Below, piece by piece: positions 48,864 to 59,316 of a stretch of DNA of 64,000 nt. Position numbers and translations under genes: made by a program. The stretch covers positions 186,001 through 250,000 of the forward strand of contig CAVVTP010000001.1 in the NCBI GenBank assembly GCA_963751165.1, given 5' to 3'. Numbering within the stretch: the stretch's first letter is position 1; every line of letters begins with the position of its first letter. The stretch comes from Roseiarcus sp963751165 (lineage in GTDB: Bacteria; Pseudomonadota; Alphaproteobacteria; Rhizobiales; Beijerinckiaceae). The notes under the pieces were generated by a model. The model saw nothing but the letters and a program-made list of their open reading frames with translations. It was not told where the DNA came from and searched no databases.

Positions 48864-49928
48864 ATGCCCGACCGCCGGACGCCTTTGACCTACGCCGACT
48901 CCGGCGTCGACATCGATGTCGGCAATCGACTCGTCGATCGGATCAAACCGCTGGCGCGAGCGACTCGCCGGTCGGGCGCCGACGCAGAATTGGGTGGCTT
49001 CGGAGGTCTTTTCGATCTGAAGGCGGCGGGATTCGTCGATCCAATTCTGATTGCCGCCAACGACGGGGTCGGCACCAAGGTTAAGATCGCAATCGAGAGC
49101 GGAATCTACGATACGATCGGAATCGACCTTGTCGCGATGTGCGTCAACGATATTGTCGTGCAGGGCGCAGAGCCGCTTCTGTTTCTCGATTATTTCGCCA
49201 CAGGCAAGCTCGACGAGGATGTGGCGGCGGCAGTCGTCAAAGGCGTCGCCGAGGGCTGCGTTCAATCGGGATGCGCGCTCATCGGAGGCGAAACGGCAGA
49301 GATGCCGGGACTCTACGCTCCCGGCGACTTTGATCTGGCGGGCTTTGCGGTCGGCGCCGCCGAACGCGGCGCGCTGCTGCCCCGAAGCGGTCTCGCGGCG
49401 GGTGACGTCGTCTTCGGGTTGCCATCGTCCGGGGTCCACTCCAACGGCTTTTCTCTGGTTCGGCGGATCGTCGAGCGGTCGGGGCTCGACTGGGACGCGC
49501 CGGCTCCCTTCGATTCGATGCGTTCGCTGGCGGCGGCGCTCTTGACCCCGACGCGGATCTATGTCCGGCCGTTGCTGCAGGCGCTAGCTCGCGCTCCCGG
49601 CATTCTCGCTCTCGCCCACATCACTGGCGGAGGATACCCGGACAATCTACCCCGCGTCGTGGACGACAGTCTCGCAGTCCAGCTCAATCTCGACGCCTTC
49701 GACCCCCCGCGCGTCTTTTCCTGGCTCGCTGACACGGGTCGGATCGCGGAGGACGAGATGTTGCGCACCTTCAACTGCGGGTTCGGGATGGCGGTCTTCG
49801 TCTCACAGGACGCCGAGGCGGACGCGCAGGAGGCGCTTACGCTCGCCGGACTGGCGCCGACCCTGATCGGCCGGATCGTTCCATCTCTGGGCCCGCGCGT
49901 GGTCATGGAAGGTCGGCTCGCGTTATGA
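48864..49928 (+). CDS. purM: Phosphoribosylformylglycinamidine cyclo-ligase
   Basis: A 354-residue protein, MPDRRTPLTYADSGVDIDVG, with ANDGVGTKVKIAIESG, IGGETAEMPGLYAPGDFDLA and AHITGGGYPDNLPRVV, the AIR synthetase signature. It closes the imidazole ring in step five of purine synthesis. Ends in a four-base overlap with purN. Full length, intact. Confidence 0.96.
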   Translation: MPDRRTPLTYADSGVDIDVGNRLVDRIKPLARATRRSGADAELGGFGGLFDLKAAGFVDPILIAANDGVGTKVKIAIESGIYDTIGIDLVAMCVNDIVVQGAEPLLFLDYFATGKLDEDVAAAVVKGVAEGCVQSGCALIGGETAEMPGLYAPGDFDLAGFAVGAAERGALLPRSGLAAGDVVFGLPSSGVHSNGFSLVRRIVERSGLDWDAPAPFDSMRSLAAALLTPTRIYVRPLLQALARAPGILALAHITGGGYPDNLPRVVDDSLAVQLNLDAFDPPRVFSWLADTGRIAEDEMLRTFNCGFGMAVFVSQDAEADAQEALTLAGLAPTLIGRIVPSLGPRVVMEGRLAL

Positions 49929-50512
49929 CTGAACGGGTCCGTACGGCAATCCTCATTTCCGGCCGCGGCTCGAACATGAAGGCGCTGATTGCGGCGGCGC
50001 GCAGGCCCGACTTCCCGGCTGAGATCACGCTCGTGCTGTCCGACCGGTCTCAGGCGGCCGGGCTGGAGGCCGCGCGCGAAGCGGGCGTCGTCGCGGAGGC
50101 GGTCGACTTCCGGCACTTTTCGGGAAAGCCCGATTTCGAGGCGCAGCTTGACCGGCGCCTTCGGGCGGCGGAGGTCGAACTCATCTGCCTTGCGGGATTT
50201 ATGCGCATCCTGAGCGCAGGCTTCGTCGAACGATGGGCAGGCCGGCTGCTCAATATCCATCCGTCTCTGCTGCCCGACCTGCGCGGTCTGCACACCCATG
50301 AGCGCGCCCTCGCCGAGCGGCGCACCGTGCACGGTTGCACGGTCCACTATGTCTCCGCCGAACTCGACGCGGGCCCGATCATTGCCGTTGCGCGCGTCCC
50401 CGTTCTTCCCGGCGACGATGCTGAAGGGCTGGCGGCGCGGGTGCTGGTCGAGGAGCACCGGATCTACCCCCAGGCGCTGGAACAGGTAGCCCGTGCTCAT
50501 CGCGCCGGCTGA
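49925..50512 (+). CDS. purN: Phosphoribosylglycinamide formyltransferase
   Basis: A 195-residue protein, starting MTERVRTAILISGRGSNMKA. The folate/active-site segment is LLNIHPSLLPDLRGLHTHER (catalytic Asn-His) and the second catalytic Asp is in VSAELDAGPIIAV. It formylates GAR using 10-formyl-THF. ATGA overlap with purM gives coupled translation. Intact. Confidence 0.95.
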   Translation: MTERVRTAILISGRGSNMKALIAAARRPDFPAEITLVLSDRSQAAGLEAAREAGVVAEAVDFRHFSGKPDFEAQLDRRLRAAEVELICLAGFMRILSAGFVERWAGRLLNIHPSLLPDLRGLHTHERALAERRTVHGCTVHYVSAELDAGPIIAVARVPVLPGDDAEGLAARVLVEEHRIYPQALEQVARAHRAG

Positions 50513-50576
50513 TCCTGCTTGGCGCGGGCAGGAATTTGTTTCAGAATCATGACCATTGTGATGAGCGGAGACTTGC

Positions 50577-52775
50577 GTGGCGCGCCGCCTTGCGAAGAAG
50601 GATTTTCCCGCCGTGACGACCGAATTGATTTTGGACGAAGCGGAGGCCTCGCCGCTGTTGTCTTCGCCGGAACGGTTCATCAACCGCGAGCTTTCGTGGC
50701 TGGAGTTCAATCGGCGGGTGCTGGAAGAGGCGGCGAACCCGCATCATCCGTTGCTCGAGAGGCTCCGCTTTCTGTCGATCTCGGCCGACAATCTTGACGA
50801 ATTCTTCATGGTTCGGGTGGCCGGACTCGTTGGTCAGGTTCTCTCGGGGGTCGTTGAAGTCTCCGACGACGGTCGGACTCCCGCCGAGCAACTCGAGCAC
50901 ATCAGCGAGCGGGTGGCGTCTCTTGTCGCCTCCCAGCAGGAACGGTGGCGCACTCTGCGCTCCGAACTGATCTCCAACGGAATCGTCATTCTCGATGTCG
51001 CCGACCTGACCCGACGGGAGCGGGACTGGCTGCAGGAGCACTTCCTTCAACACGTCTTTCCGATTCTCACACCACTCGCCGTCGATCCTGCGCATCCGTT
51101 CCCGTTCATCCCCAACCTCGGGTTCACCCTGGCGCTCGAACTTCTAAATCCGCAGGACGGCCGGACGATGAGCGCGCTCGTGCGCATTCCAGGCAGCGTC
51201 GAGCGCTTCGTGCGGCTTCCCGACGGCGCGCTCGGCGTGACTGCGCGTTTCGTGAGCCTCGACCGTTTGATTGTCGCCTTCATAGGCCTGCTTTTTCCGG
51301 GCTATGAGGTGCTCGGCGAGGGCGCCTTCCGGGTCATCCGCGACAGCGACATCGAGGTCGAGGAGGAGGCGGAAGATCTCGTCCGCCTTTATGAAACCGC
51401 GATCAAGCGGCGCCGCCGCGGTTCGGTCATCCGGCTGGAAATCGAGGCCGCCATGCCGGAGTCGTTGCGCGCCTTCGTTGCCGGCGACGTCGATGTCGTT
51501 CCCTCCGGCATCGTGTCGATCGACGGGATGTTGGCGCTGAACGAATTGTCGCAGCTTGTGGCGATCGATCGGCCGGAACTGAAATTTCCTCCGTACAATC
51601 CTCGCTTTCCCGAACGGGTCAAGGAGCACGGCGGCGATTGTTTCGCCGCAATCCGGCAGAAGGATCTCGTGGTCCATCATCCCTACGAATCCTTCGACGT
51701 GGTCGTCCAGTTCATCAGTCAGGCGGCGCGGGATCCGAGCGTCGTTGCGATCAAGCAGACGCTCTATCGGACCTCCGCCGACAGCCCGATCGTACGCGCC
51801 CTGGTCGAGGCCGCGGAACTCGGAAAATCGGTCACTGCGCTGGTCGAGCTGAAGGCGCGTTTCGACGAGGAGGCGAATATCCGCTGGGCGAGGGACCTCG
51901 AGCGCGCCGGAGCGCAGGTCGTATACGGCTTCATCGAGCTGAAGACCCACGCCAAGCTGTCGATGGTGGTGCGGCGGGAGGCCGGGTCGCTCGTCAGTTA
52001 CTGCCATCTCGGCACCGGCAACTACCATCCGGTGACCGCGAAGATCTACACCGACATTTCCCTCTTCACCGCCGAGCCAGCGATCGGCCGGGACGTCGCC
52101 CGGATCTTCAACTTCGTCACCGGCTACGCCGAACCCGATGGGCTCGAGCAGATGTCCATTTCGCCGATCACGCTGAAGAAGACGCTGCTGCGCAACATCG
52201 CCGACGAGATCGACCACGCGGCGCTCGGGAAGCCGGCGCAGATCTGGTTGAAGTGCAACGCGCTCGTCGACCCGGAGATCATCGACGCGCTTTATGGCGC
52301 GAGCCGCTCGGGCGTCCGGATCGAACTCATCATCCGCGGCATCTGCTGCCTGCGGCCGGGCGTGCGGGGGCTGTCAGAAAATATTCGCGTGAAGTCGATC
52401 GTCGGTCGGTTTTTGGAGCACGCGCGCGTCTACGCCTTCGGCGCTGGGCACGGACTGCCCCATCCGAAGGCGCGGGTGTTCATTTCGTCCGCGGATCTGA
52501 TGCAGCGCAATCTCGACCGGCGCGTCGAGGCGCTCGTCCCTCTGCTCAATGCGACCGTGCACGAACATGTGCTCGACCAGATCATGGAAGCCAATCTCCT
52601 CGACAACGAGCAGAGCTTCCGGATCCTGCCGGACGGCTCGAGCGAGCGGGTGGCGCCGGCCCCTGGCGAGGAGCCGTTCAACGCTCACAAATATTTCCTG
52701 ACCAATCCGAGCCTGTCGGGGCGCGGGCATGCGCTGAAGGAATCGTTTCCGATGGCGCTCAGCCGACGCGCCTGA
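50577..52775 (+). CDS. ppk: Polyphosphate kinase 1
   Basis: A 732-residue protein from a GTG start behind GCGGAGA. N-domain FINRELSWLEFNRRVLEEAA, head domain, and the phospholipase-D-like catalytic core: VAIKQTLYRTSADSPIVRAL and VSYCHLGTGNYHPVTAKIYT with the autophosphorylated His region. It makes inorganic polyphosphate from ATP. It is 40 bases before ppx, its degrading partner, and 64 bases after purN. Intact. Confidence 0.96.
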   Translation: MARRLAKKDFPAVTTELILDEAEASPLLSSPERFINRELSWLEFNRRVLEEAANPHHPLLERLRFLSISADNLDEFFMVRVAGLVGQVLSGVVEVSDDGRTPAEQLEHISERVASLVASQQERWRTLRSELISNGIVILDVADLTRRERDWLQEHFLQHVFPILTPLAVDPAHPFPFIPNLGFTLALELLNPQDGRTMSALVRIPGSVERFVRLPDGALGVTARFVSLDRLIVAFIGLLFPGYEVLGEGAFRVIRDSDIEVEEEAEDLVRLYETAIKRRRRGSVIRLEIEAAMPESLRAFVAGDVDVVPSGIVSIDGMLALNELSQLVAIDRPELKFPPYNPRFPERVKEHGGDCFAAIRQKDLVVHHPYESFDVVVQFISQAARDPSVVAIKQTLYRTSADSPIVRALVEAAELGKSVTALVELKARFDEEANIRWARDLERAGAQVVYGFIELKTHAKLSMVVRREAGSLVSYCHLGTGNYHPVTAKIYTDISLFTAEPAIGRDVARIFNFVTGYAEPDGLEQMSISPITLKKTLLRNIADEIDHAALGKPAQIWLKCNALVDPEIIDALYGASRSGVRIELIIRGICCLRPGVRGLSENIRVKSIVGRFLEHARVYAFGAGHGLPHPKARVFISSADLMQRNLDRRVEALVPLLNATVHEHVLDQIMEANLLDNEQSFRILPDGSSERVAPAPGEEPFNAHKYFLTNPSLSGRGHALKESFPMALSRRA

Positions 52776-52815
52776 TACACGACCTCCGTCGGGGCAAGGT
52801 TTCTCGAGCGGATCA

Positions 52816-54325
52816 ATGTCGGAAAGCCCAGCGCAAGGGCGGTTGCCCGGGATGCCGGTGGCGATCGTCGATATCGGCTCGAATTCAGTTCGTCTGGTCG
52901 CCTACGAATCGCACTCTCGCGCGCCGACGCCGACCTTCAACGAAAAGGCGTTGTGCGGTCTGGGGCGGGGAGTGGCCACGAGCGGCCTCTTGCCCGAAGA
53001 CGGGGTGGCCAAGGCGCTGGCCGCGCTGCAGCGATTTCGGGTTCTCTGCGACACGATGCGGATCAGCGACGTGCGCAGCATCGCGACAGCCGCCGTTCGG
53101 GACGCGGCGAACGGGCCGCAATTCCTTTCGCTGGCCGAACGCGCCATCGGATGCAAGATCGAACTGCTCAGCGGCCAGCGGGAAGCCCGACTCTCGGCTT
53201 TGGGCGTCGTCAGCTCCATTCACGATGCGGACGGACTGGTCGGGGATCTGGGCGGCGGATCGCTCGAATTGACCGAAGTCAAGAACAACGACGCGTTTTC
53301 GGGAACGACCCTGGCGCTCGGCAGCCTCTCGCTGATGGACCTTTCGGAGCGCTCGCCCAAGAAGGCGGCGAAGATCGTCCGCGAAGCGCTGTCGAACGTC
53401 AAGCTGCTGCAAGTCCTGCCTGGCCGCACGTTCTATGCGGTCGGCGGGACATGGCGCGCGCTCGCGCGGCTGCATATGCGACAGCGGCAGTACCCGATGA
53501 ACGTCATGCACAATTACGTGATTCCGTCGCGCGACGCCCTCGAGTTCGCCAAACTCGTGGAACGGATCGAGGTGGACGCCTTGATGGAGATCGAGTTCGG
53601 TCGCTTCGGCGCGGCGACCGCTTCTCGCCTATGGGGCGGCGGTGCTCGAGGAAATCATCCGGCAGGCCAACCCCAAGGAGATTGTCATCTCCGCGCTCGG
53701 GGTGCGCGAAGGCCTCTTGTATTCGCAGCTTCCGACGAAGACGCAGGACGAGGACCCCCTGATCCACGCGGCCCGGGAATTCAACCGCCTGCGCTCGCGC
53801 GCGCCTGCGCACGGCGAGGAGCTTTTCGATTGGACGAGCAGGCTGTTTGCGACGACGCACCTCGAGGAAGACGAGGACGATCGGCGTCTGCGGCACGCCG
53901 CCTGCCTGCTGTCCGACATTTCCTGGCGCTCCCATCCCGATTACCGCGGCGCCCAAGCCTACGATCTTGTCGCCAACGCCGCCTTCATCGGGGTCGACCA
54001 TCCCTCTCGCGCTTATCTCGCGCTCGCCGCCGCCTATCGCCATCTGTCGAACGAGGACTTCGTCACCCCCCAGTCGCGATCCCTTGTGAGCGCCCGCCAA
54101 CTCGATCGGGCGCGCATCGTCGGCGCCGCGATGCGGGTCGCCTACAATATTTCCGCCGCCATGCCGGGGGTTCTGCCTCGCGCGCCGATGATTTTGGACA
54201 AGGGCCATGTGATCTTGACCCTGCCGGCCGAACTCGCGCCATTGCGCAGCGAACGGCTGCAGTCCCGGATGCGGCAGTTCGCGCGGCTGATTGGAGGCGA
54301 TCCCGAGATCCGCGCCGCCTTATGA
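52816..54325 (+). CDS. ppx: Exopolyphosphatase (Ppx/GppA family), one frameshift
   Basis: The N-terminal part reads MPVAIVDIGSNSVRLVAYES (a second possible start at 52852), GDLGGGSLELTEV (phosphate loop) and YAVGGTWRALARLHMRQRQY, up to ALMEIE. There GAGTTCG (53594-53599) breaks the frame; removing one T gives ESVASARRPLLAYGAAVLEE, which leads into IISALGVREGLLY-type sequence (VISALGVREGLLYSQLPTKT) and the HD-like C-terminal domain to GGDPEIRAAL. Repaired length is about 502 residues, normal for alphaproteobacterial Ppx. It hydrolyses polyphosphate or pppGpp. The lesion is probably a sequence error. Confidence 0.87.
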
Positions 54326-54492
54326 CCGTATTGTCGCGTAGTTCCAGGGTCTTGCGCGGATCGTCGGTTACGGCGCCGGTTATTTGCAAAAGCTCGGCAA
54401 AGGCCCCATATTCCGGGAGCCCGTTTGACGCCATTCGAACGGGTGTTATCCAGACCCCCACCGGCGGTCCTTGAAACCGCCAAGGCGAGGAG

Positions 54493-55971
54493 ATGTCGAA
54501 TATGGCGGCTGTCCAGGAGACGGTCGAGCGCGTTCGTTCGATCGATGTTGAGGCGTATAAATACGGCTTTGTCAGTCCGATCGAATTGGATGTGGCGCCA
54601 AAAGGCCTCGACGAAGACATCATCAGATTCATTTCTGCGAAAAAGCAGGAGCCGGAGTGGCTGCTTGCCTGGCGTCTCGAGGCCTACCGCCGCTGGCTGA
54701 CGATGGAAGAGCCTCGGTGGGCTCGGGTCGACTATCCCCCGATCGATTTCCAGGCGATCCACTATTTCTCGGCGCCGAAGACCGGGCCGTCGCCGAAATC
54801 TCTCGACGAGGTCGATCCGGAATTGCTTCGGACTTACGCGAAGCTCGGCATTCCGCTGGTTGAGCAGGAGATTCTCGCCGGCGTCGAGAAGCCGAGGGTG
54901 GCGGTGGACGCCGTGTTCGATTCGGTGTCGGTCGCCACGACCTTCAAGGCGGAGCTCGCCAAGGCGGGCGTTATCTTCTGCTCGTTCTCCGAGGCGGTCC
55001 GCAATCACCCCGATCTGGTGCGCCGTTATCTGGGGACGGTCGTTCCGGCGAGCGACAACTTTTACGCGACGCTCAATTCCGCGGTCTTTTCCGACGGCTC
55101 TTTTGTCTACGTGCCGCCAGGCGTGCGCTGCCCGATGGAGCTCTCGACTTATTTCCGGATCAACGAGAAGAACACCGGGCAGTTCGAACGCACGCTCATC
55201 ATCGCCGACAAGGGTTCGTATGTCAGCTATCTCGAAGGCTGCACGGCGCCGAAGCGCGATGAGAACCAGCTGCACGCCGCGGTTGTCGAACTCGTGACGC
55301 TCGAAGACGCCGAGATAAAGTACTCGACGGTGCAGAACTGGTACCCGGGCGATTCGGAAGGCCGGGGCGGCATTTACAATTTCGTCACCAAGCGCGGCGA
55401 CTGTCGCGGCGCGCGGTCGAAAATCTCGTGGACCCAGGTCGAGACCGGCTCCGCCATCACCTGGAAATATCCCTCCTGCATCCTGCGCGGCGAGGCGTCG
55501 CGCGGCGAGTTCTATTCGATCGCCATCTCCAACGGCCATCAGCAGGTCGACAGCGGCACGAAGATGATTCATCTCGGCCGCAATACGACGAGCCGCATCA
55601 TCTCGAAGGGCGTTTCGGCCGGGAAGTCGCAGAACACCTACCGGGGTCAGGTTTCGGCGCACCGGCTCGCCACTGGCGCACGGAACTACACCAACTGCGA
55701 TTCGCTCCTGATCGGACACGAATGCGGCGCCCACACGGTGCCGTACATCGAGGCGAAAAACGCTTCGGCGGTGATCGAGCACGAGGCGACGACCTCGAAG
55801 GTGTCGGAGGACCAGCTTTTCTATTGCCTGCAGCGGGGGTTGTCGGCCGAGGAGGCGACGGCGCTGATCGTGAACGGGTTCGTCCGCGACGTCTTGCAGC
55901 AGCTGCCGATGGAGTTTGCGGTCGAGGCCCAGAAGCTGATCGCGATCAGCCTCGAGGGCAGCGTCGGATGA
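54493..55971 (+). CDS. sufB: Fe-S cluster scaffold SufB
   Basis: A 492-residue protein behind GAGGAG: MSNMAAVQETVERVRSIDVE. VPPGVRCPMELSTYFRINEK, YLEGCTAPKRDENQLHAAVV, and the C-terminal region GHECGAHTVPYIEAKNASAV with EHEATTSKVSEDQLFYCLQR, the conserved Glu/His/Cys of the SufBCD scaffold. It assembles clusters in a SufBC2D complex. First gene of the suf run; no iscR or sufA is seen upstream in the 167 bases after ppx. Confidence 0.96.
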   Translation: MSNMAAVQETVERVRSIDVEAYKYGFVSPIELDVAPKGLDEDIIRFISAKKQEPEWLLAWRLEAYRRWLTMEEPRWARVDYPPIDFQAIHYFSAPKTGPSPKSLDEVDPELLRTYAKLGIPLVEQEILAGVEKPRVAVDAVFDSVSVATTFKAELAKAGVIFCSFSEAVRNHPDLVRRYLGTVVPASDNFYATLNSAVFSDGSFVYVPPGVRCPMELSTYFRINEKNTGQFERTLIIADKGSYVSYLEGCTAPKRDENQLHAAVVELVTLEDAEIKYSTVQNWYPGDSEGRGGIYNFVTKRGDCRGARSKISWTQVETGSAITWKYPSCILRGEASRGEFYSIAISNGHQQVDSGTKMIHLGRNTTSRIISKGVSAGKSQNTYRGQVSAHRLATGARNYTNCDSLLIGHECGAHTVPYIEAKNASAVIEHEATTSKVSEDQLFYCLQRGLSAEEATALIVNGFVRDVLQQLPMEFAVEAQKLIAISLEGSVG

Positions 55972-56008
55972 CGGCGACCGTCCCGCAGTCCGCTCGAACG
56001 ACAAGAAC

Positions 56009-56764
56009 ATGATGATGCTCGAAGTCAAGAATCTCAGCGTTTCGGTCCACGGCCAGCCGATACTCGGTGGGCTGAACCTCTCGGTCGAAGCAGGCGAGGT
56101 CGCCGCCATCATGGGCCCGAACGGGTCGGGCAAGTCGACGCTGTCATACGTCATCGCCGGCAAGCCCGGCTACGAGGTCACCTCGGGCGACGTGCTGCTC
56201 GACGGCGAGAACCTCCTCGAGTTGGAGCCGGACGAGCGCGCCCAAAAAGGGGTTTTTCTCGCCTTTCAGTATCCGATCGAGATCCCCGGCGTGGCGACGA
56301 TGACCTTCCTGAAGGCCGCGCTGAACGCCCAGCGTCGGTCGCGCGGCGAAAGCGATCTGACTACGCCCGACTTCATGCGCCGGGTGCGCGAAGCATCGAA
56401 GGCGTTGAAGATCGACATGGAGATGTTGCGCCGGCCGCTCAATGTCGGATTTTCGGGGGGCGAGAAGAAGCGACTCGAGATCCTGCAGATGACGCTTCTT
56501 CAGCCTCGCCTCGCCGTGCTCGACGAGACGGACTCGGGGCTCGACATCGACGCGTTGAGGGTCGTGGCCGACGGAGTGAACGCCTTGCGCGATCCGAGCC
56601 GAGGCTTTCTCATCATCACCCACTATCAAAGACTCCTCGACCACATCAGGCCCGACTCAGTGCACGTGATGGCGAACGGCCGCATCGTGGCTAGCGGAGG
56701 GCCCGAGCTCGCCGTCGAGCTCGAGCGTAATGGTTACGCCGCCTACGCGGCAGAGGCTGTGTGA
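56009..56764 (+). CDS. sufC: SufC, ATPase of the Fe-S assembly complex
   Basis: A 251-residue ABC-type ATPase. Walker A is GPNGSGKSTLSYVIAG, signature SGGEKKRLEILQM, Walker B AVLDETDSGLDIDAL. Three ATG codons in a row (56009-56017) leave the exact start open. It drives cluster assembly on SufBD. 37 bases after sufB and 7 bases before the sufD start. Confidence 0.95.
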   Translation: MMMLEVKNLSVSVHGQPILGGLNLSVEAGEVAAIMGPNGSGKSTLSYVIAGKPGYEVTSGDVLLDGENLLELEPDERAQKGVFLAFQYPIEIPGVATMTFLKAALNAQRRSRGESDLTTPDFMRRVREASKALKIDMEMLRRPLNVGFSGGEKKRLEILQMTLLQPRLAVLDETDSGLDIDALRVVADGVNALRDPSRGFLIITHYQRLLDHIRPDSVHVMANGRIVASGGPELAVELERNGYAAYAAEAV

Positions 56765-56771
56765 GACTCCG

Positions 56772-58055
56772 ATGATCGTTCGCGCCATTCCGCGCTCGAC
56801 CGCCGAGGCGACCCTCGCCAGCCAGTTCGAGGCGCAAGGCGAGCTGGCGCGGTCACCTGAACGCGCCGCCGCGTTCAAGCGATTTACCGACCGCGGACTG
56901 CCAACGCGGCGCTTCGAATCCTGGCATTACACGGACCTTCGCGCGGTCATGGCCGACGCGGCGCCCCTCGCGCCCGCTCCCGATCGGGCGCCGATCGAGG
57001 CCGCGGCCCGGGCATTGACTGGACGCGAGAAGCTGGGGGCGGCGCGACTGGTTCTGCTCAATGGGTGTTTCGTCGAAGAGCTGAGCGACCCGCTGCCCGC
57101 CGGCGCTCGGGTCGTCGTTCGCGACACCAGGACGCCGGTCGTGGAAGATCCGATGGTGGCGCTCGCCGAGGCGATGAGCGCGTGCGGTTGCTGCCTCGAG
57201 GTGTCGGACGGCGCCTCGATCGACGAGCCGATCGAGATCCTCCACCTTGTGAGCGGGCAGGGCGCGCTCTCGCTCTATTCGCGCATGGAAATCGTCGTCG
57301 GCGCCGGCGCGCGCGCCTCTTTCGTCGAGGCGTTCTCGGGCGCCGGCCCGACAGTCCAGCGACACGCCCTGCTGGTGCTGACGCTTGCCGAGAGCGCGAG
57401 GGTGAAACATGCGGTCGTCGTCACCGATTACGCCGAATTGCACCTCGAGAGCCAGATCGTCGACATTGAAGCCGAGGCGGAACTCAACGCCTTCGCGCTG
57501 GTTTCCGGAGGCGCTCTCTCTCGCCGTCAGCTGTTCGTGAGAATGCCCGGTGAAAAGGCCAAGGTAGCGCTCGGCGGACTGGCGCTTCTCGATGGCTCGC
57601 GGCGGGCTGACACGACCCTGCAGGTCCTCCATTCGGCGCCGGGAGGCGCGAGCCGCGAGTTCTATCGGGCGATCGTCGACGACGACGCGATCGGCACGTT
57701 TCAGGGGAAGGTCATCGTTTCGAACGGCGCGCAGAAGACCGACGGCGCGATGAAATCGCAGGCCGTCCTGCTTTCGCCGCACGCGCAGATGAATGCGAAA
57801 CCCGAACTCGAAATTTTCGCCGATGACGTCCTCTGCGGGCATGGCGCGACGGTCGGATCCCTCGATCCGGAGCAGATCTTCTATCTGCGGAGCCGCGGCG
57901 TTCCGAAAGACGACGCGGAGGCGATACTCCTGGAGGCGTTTGGAGCCGAAGCCATCGAGCGGTTCGACGACGCCGCCCTTGCCGAGGCTTTGCGCGTCTC
58001 GTTTCGCGTCTGGCTCGATTCGAGACGCCGCCAGCCGGCGGAGGCCCGAGCATGA
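56772..58055 (+). CDS. sufD: Fe-S assembly protein SufD
   Basis: About 427 residues from the ATG at 56772 (MIVRAIPRSTAEATLASQFE). RRFESWHYTDLRAVMADAA is the SufD N-terminal signature and the beta-helix core leads to the C-terminal FADDVLCGHGATVGSLDPEQ with IFYLRSRGVPKDDAEAILLE. It pairs with SufB. ATGA overlap with sufS (58052-58055). The frame extends upstream into sufC but the chosen ATG matches the family start. Confidence 0.93.
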   Translation: MIVRAIPRSTAEATLASQFEAQGELARSPERAAAFKRFTDRGLPTRRFESWHYTDLRAVMADAAPLAPAPDRAPIEAAARALTGREKLGAARLVLLNGCFVEELSDPLPAGARVVVRDTRTPVVEDPMVALAEAMSACGCCLEVSDGASIDEPIEILHLVSGQGALSLYSRMEIVVGAGARASFVEAFSGAGPTVQRHALLVLTLAESARVKHAVVVTDYAELHLESQIVDIEAEAELNAFALVSGGALSRRQLFVRMPGEKAKVALGGLALLDGSRRADTTLQVLHSAPGGASREFYRAIVDDDAIGTFQGKVIVSNGAQKTDGAMKSQAVLLSPHAQMNAKPELEIFADDVLCGHGATVGSLDPEQIFYLRSRGVPKDDAEAILLEAFGAEAIERFDDAALAEALRVSFRVWLDSRRRQPAEARA

Positions 58056-59299
58056 ACGACGCCGTTCGAACCGCGACCGCCCCGTTTGACGTGGACAAGA
58101 TCCGTCAGGATTTCCCGATCCTGGCGGAACGCCCGTACGGCAAGCCGCTCGTCTATCTGGACAACGCCGCCTCGGCCCAGAAACCCAAGGTCGTCCTCGA
58201 TCGTCTCGTGTACGCCTACGAGCACGAATACGCCAATGTTCATCGGGGGCTGCACTATCTCGCGAATGCTGCGACGGAGGCCTATGAGGTTGCGCGCGAG
58301 ACAGTGCGCCGGTTCCTGAACGCCGCGTCGACCGACGAGATCGTCTTCACCCGGTCGACGACCGAGGCGATCAATCTCGTGGCGGCGAGTTTCGGCTTGA
58401 AGAACATCGGTCCGGGCGACGAAATCGCGCTCAGTGTGATGGAGCACCACTCCAACATCGTGCCCTGGCACTTTCATCGCGAGCGCAACGGCGCGGTGCT
58501 GCGCTGGATGGAGATCGAAGACGACGGCTCTTTGTCCCCGGAGTTTTTCGAGCGGGCGCTGAGCGAGCGGACCAAAATCGTCGCGATCACGCAAATGTCG
58601 AATGTGCTCGGGACCGCCCCGCCGCTCAAGGAGATGATCCGGCTCGCCCATGAGCGCGGCATACCCGTGCTCGTCGATGGCTCGCAGGGCGCCGTCCATC
58701 TCGACGTCGACGTCCGCGACCTCGATGCGGACTTCTACGTCCTGACCGGACACAAGGTCTATGGACCGACCGGGATCGGGGTCCTTTATGGGAAGCGGGC
58801 GCTGCTCGAGTCCATGCCGCCGTTCCTCGGCGGGGGCGAGATGATCGAGGAGGTCACGCTCGAGACGGTGACCTATAATCAGCCGCCGTATCGGTTCGAG
58901 GCCGGAACCCCGCCGATCGTTCAGGCGATCGGACTCGGGGCGGCGATCGACTATATGGAGGGGATTGGCAGAGAGCGTATCCGCGCGCATGAGGAGGCGC
59001 TGAGCGCCTATGCGCACGAGCGCCTGTCGAGGATCAACTCGCTGCGGATCTTCGGCGCCGCGCCGGGAAAGGGTCCGATCGTCTCATTCAACATGAAGGG
59101 CGCGCATGCGCACGACGTGGCCACCCTGATCGACAGGGCGGGCGTGGCCGTCCGCGCAGGAACCCATTGCGCCATGCCGGTCATGCAGAGGTTAGGGGTG
59201 ACCTCGACGTGCCGCGCCTCGTTTGCGCTCTATAACACTTTCGCCGAAGTCGACGCGCTCGCGGACGCCCTTGACCGCGCGCAAAAGCTCTTCATGTAG
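58052..59299 (+). CDS. sufS: Cysteine desulfurase SufS
   Basis: A 415-residue PLP enzyme. FPILAERPYGKPLVYLDNAA opens the domain; the PLP Lys is in LTGHKVYGPTGIGVLYGK and the persulfide Cys is in VRAGTHCAMPVMQRLGV. It supplies sulfur to SufB. No SufE gene follows; a separate sufE or other acceptor would be needed. Intact. Confidence 0.95.
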   Translation: MNDAVRTATAPFDVDKIRQDFPILAERPYGKPLVYLDNAASAQKPKVVLDRLVYAYEHEYANVHRGLHYLANAATEAYEVARETVRRFLNAASTDEIVFTRSTTEAINLVAASFGLKNIGPGDEIALSVMEHHSNIVPWHFHRERNGAVLRWMEIEDDGSLSPEFFERALSERTKIVAITQMSNVLGTAPPLKEMIRLAHERGIPVLVDGSQGAVHLDVDVRDLDADFYVLTGHKVYGPTGIGVLYGKRALLESMPPFLGGGEMIEEVTLETVTYNQPPYRFEAGTPPIVQAIGLGAAIDYMEGIGRERIRAHEEALSAYAHERLSRINSLRIFGAAPGKGPIVSFNMKGAHAHDVATLIDRAGVAVRAGTHCAMPVMQRLGVTSTCRASFALYNTFAEVDALADALDRAQKLFM

Positions 59300-59316
59300 G
59301 GGGTAGGAGACGCCGC

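Noticed and set aside
50513..50576. Weak stem (CCTGC/GCAGG) between purN and ppk as terminator
   Set aside because: Only five base pairs with a long loop and no T-run; insufficient.
54142..56163. A 673-codon frame antisense to ppx and sufB, including a protein-like stretch near 54330-54430
   Set aside because: Most of it mirrors certain genes; the short stretch between ppx and sufB has ordinary composition but no start signal or known family.
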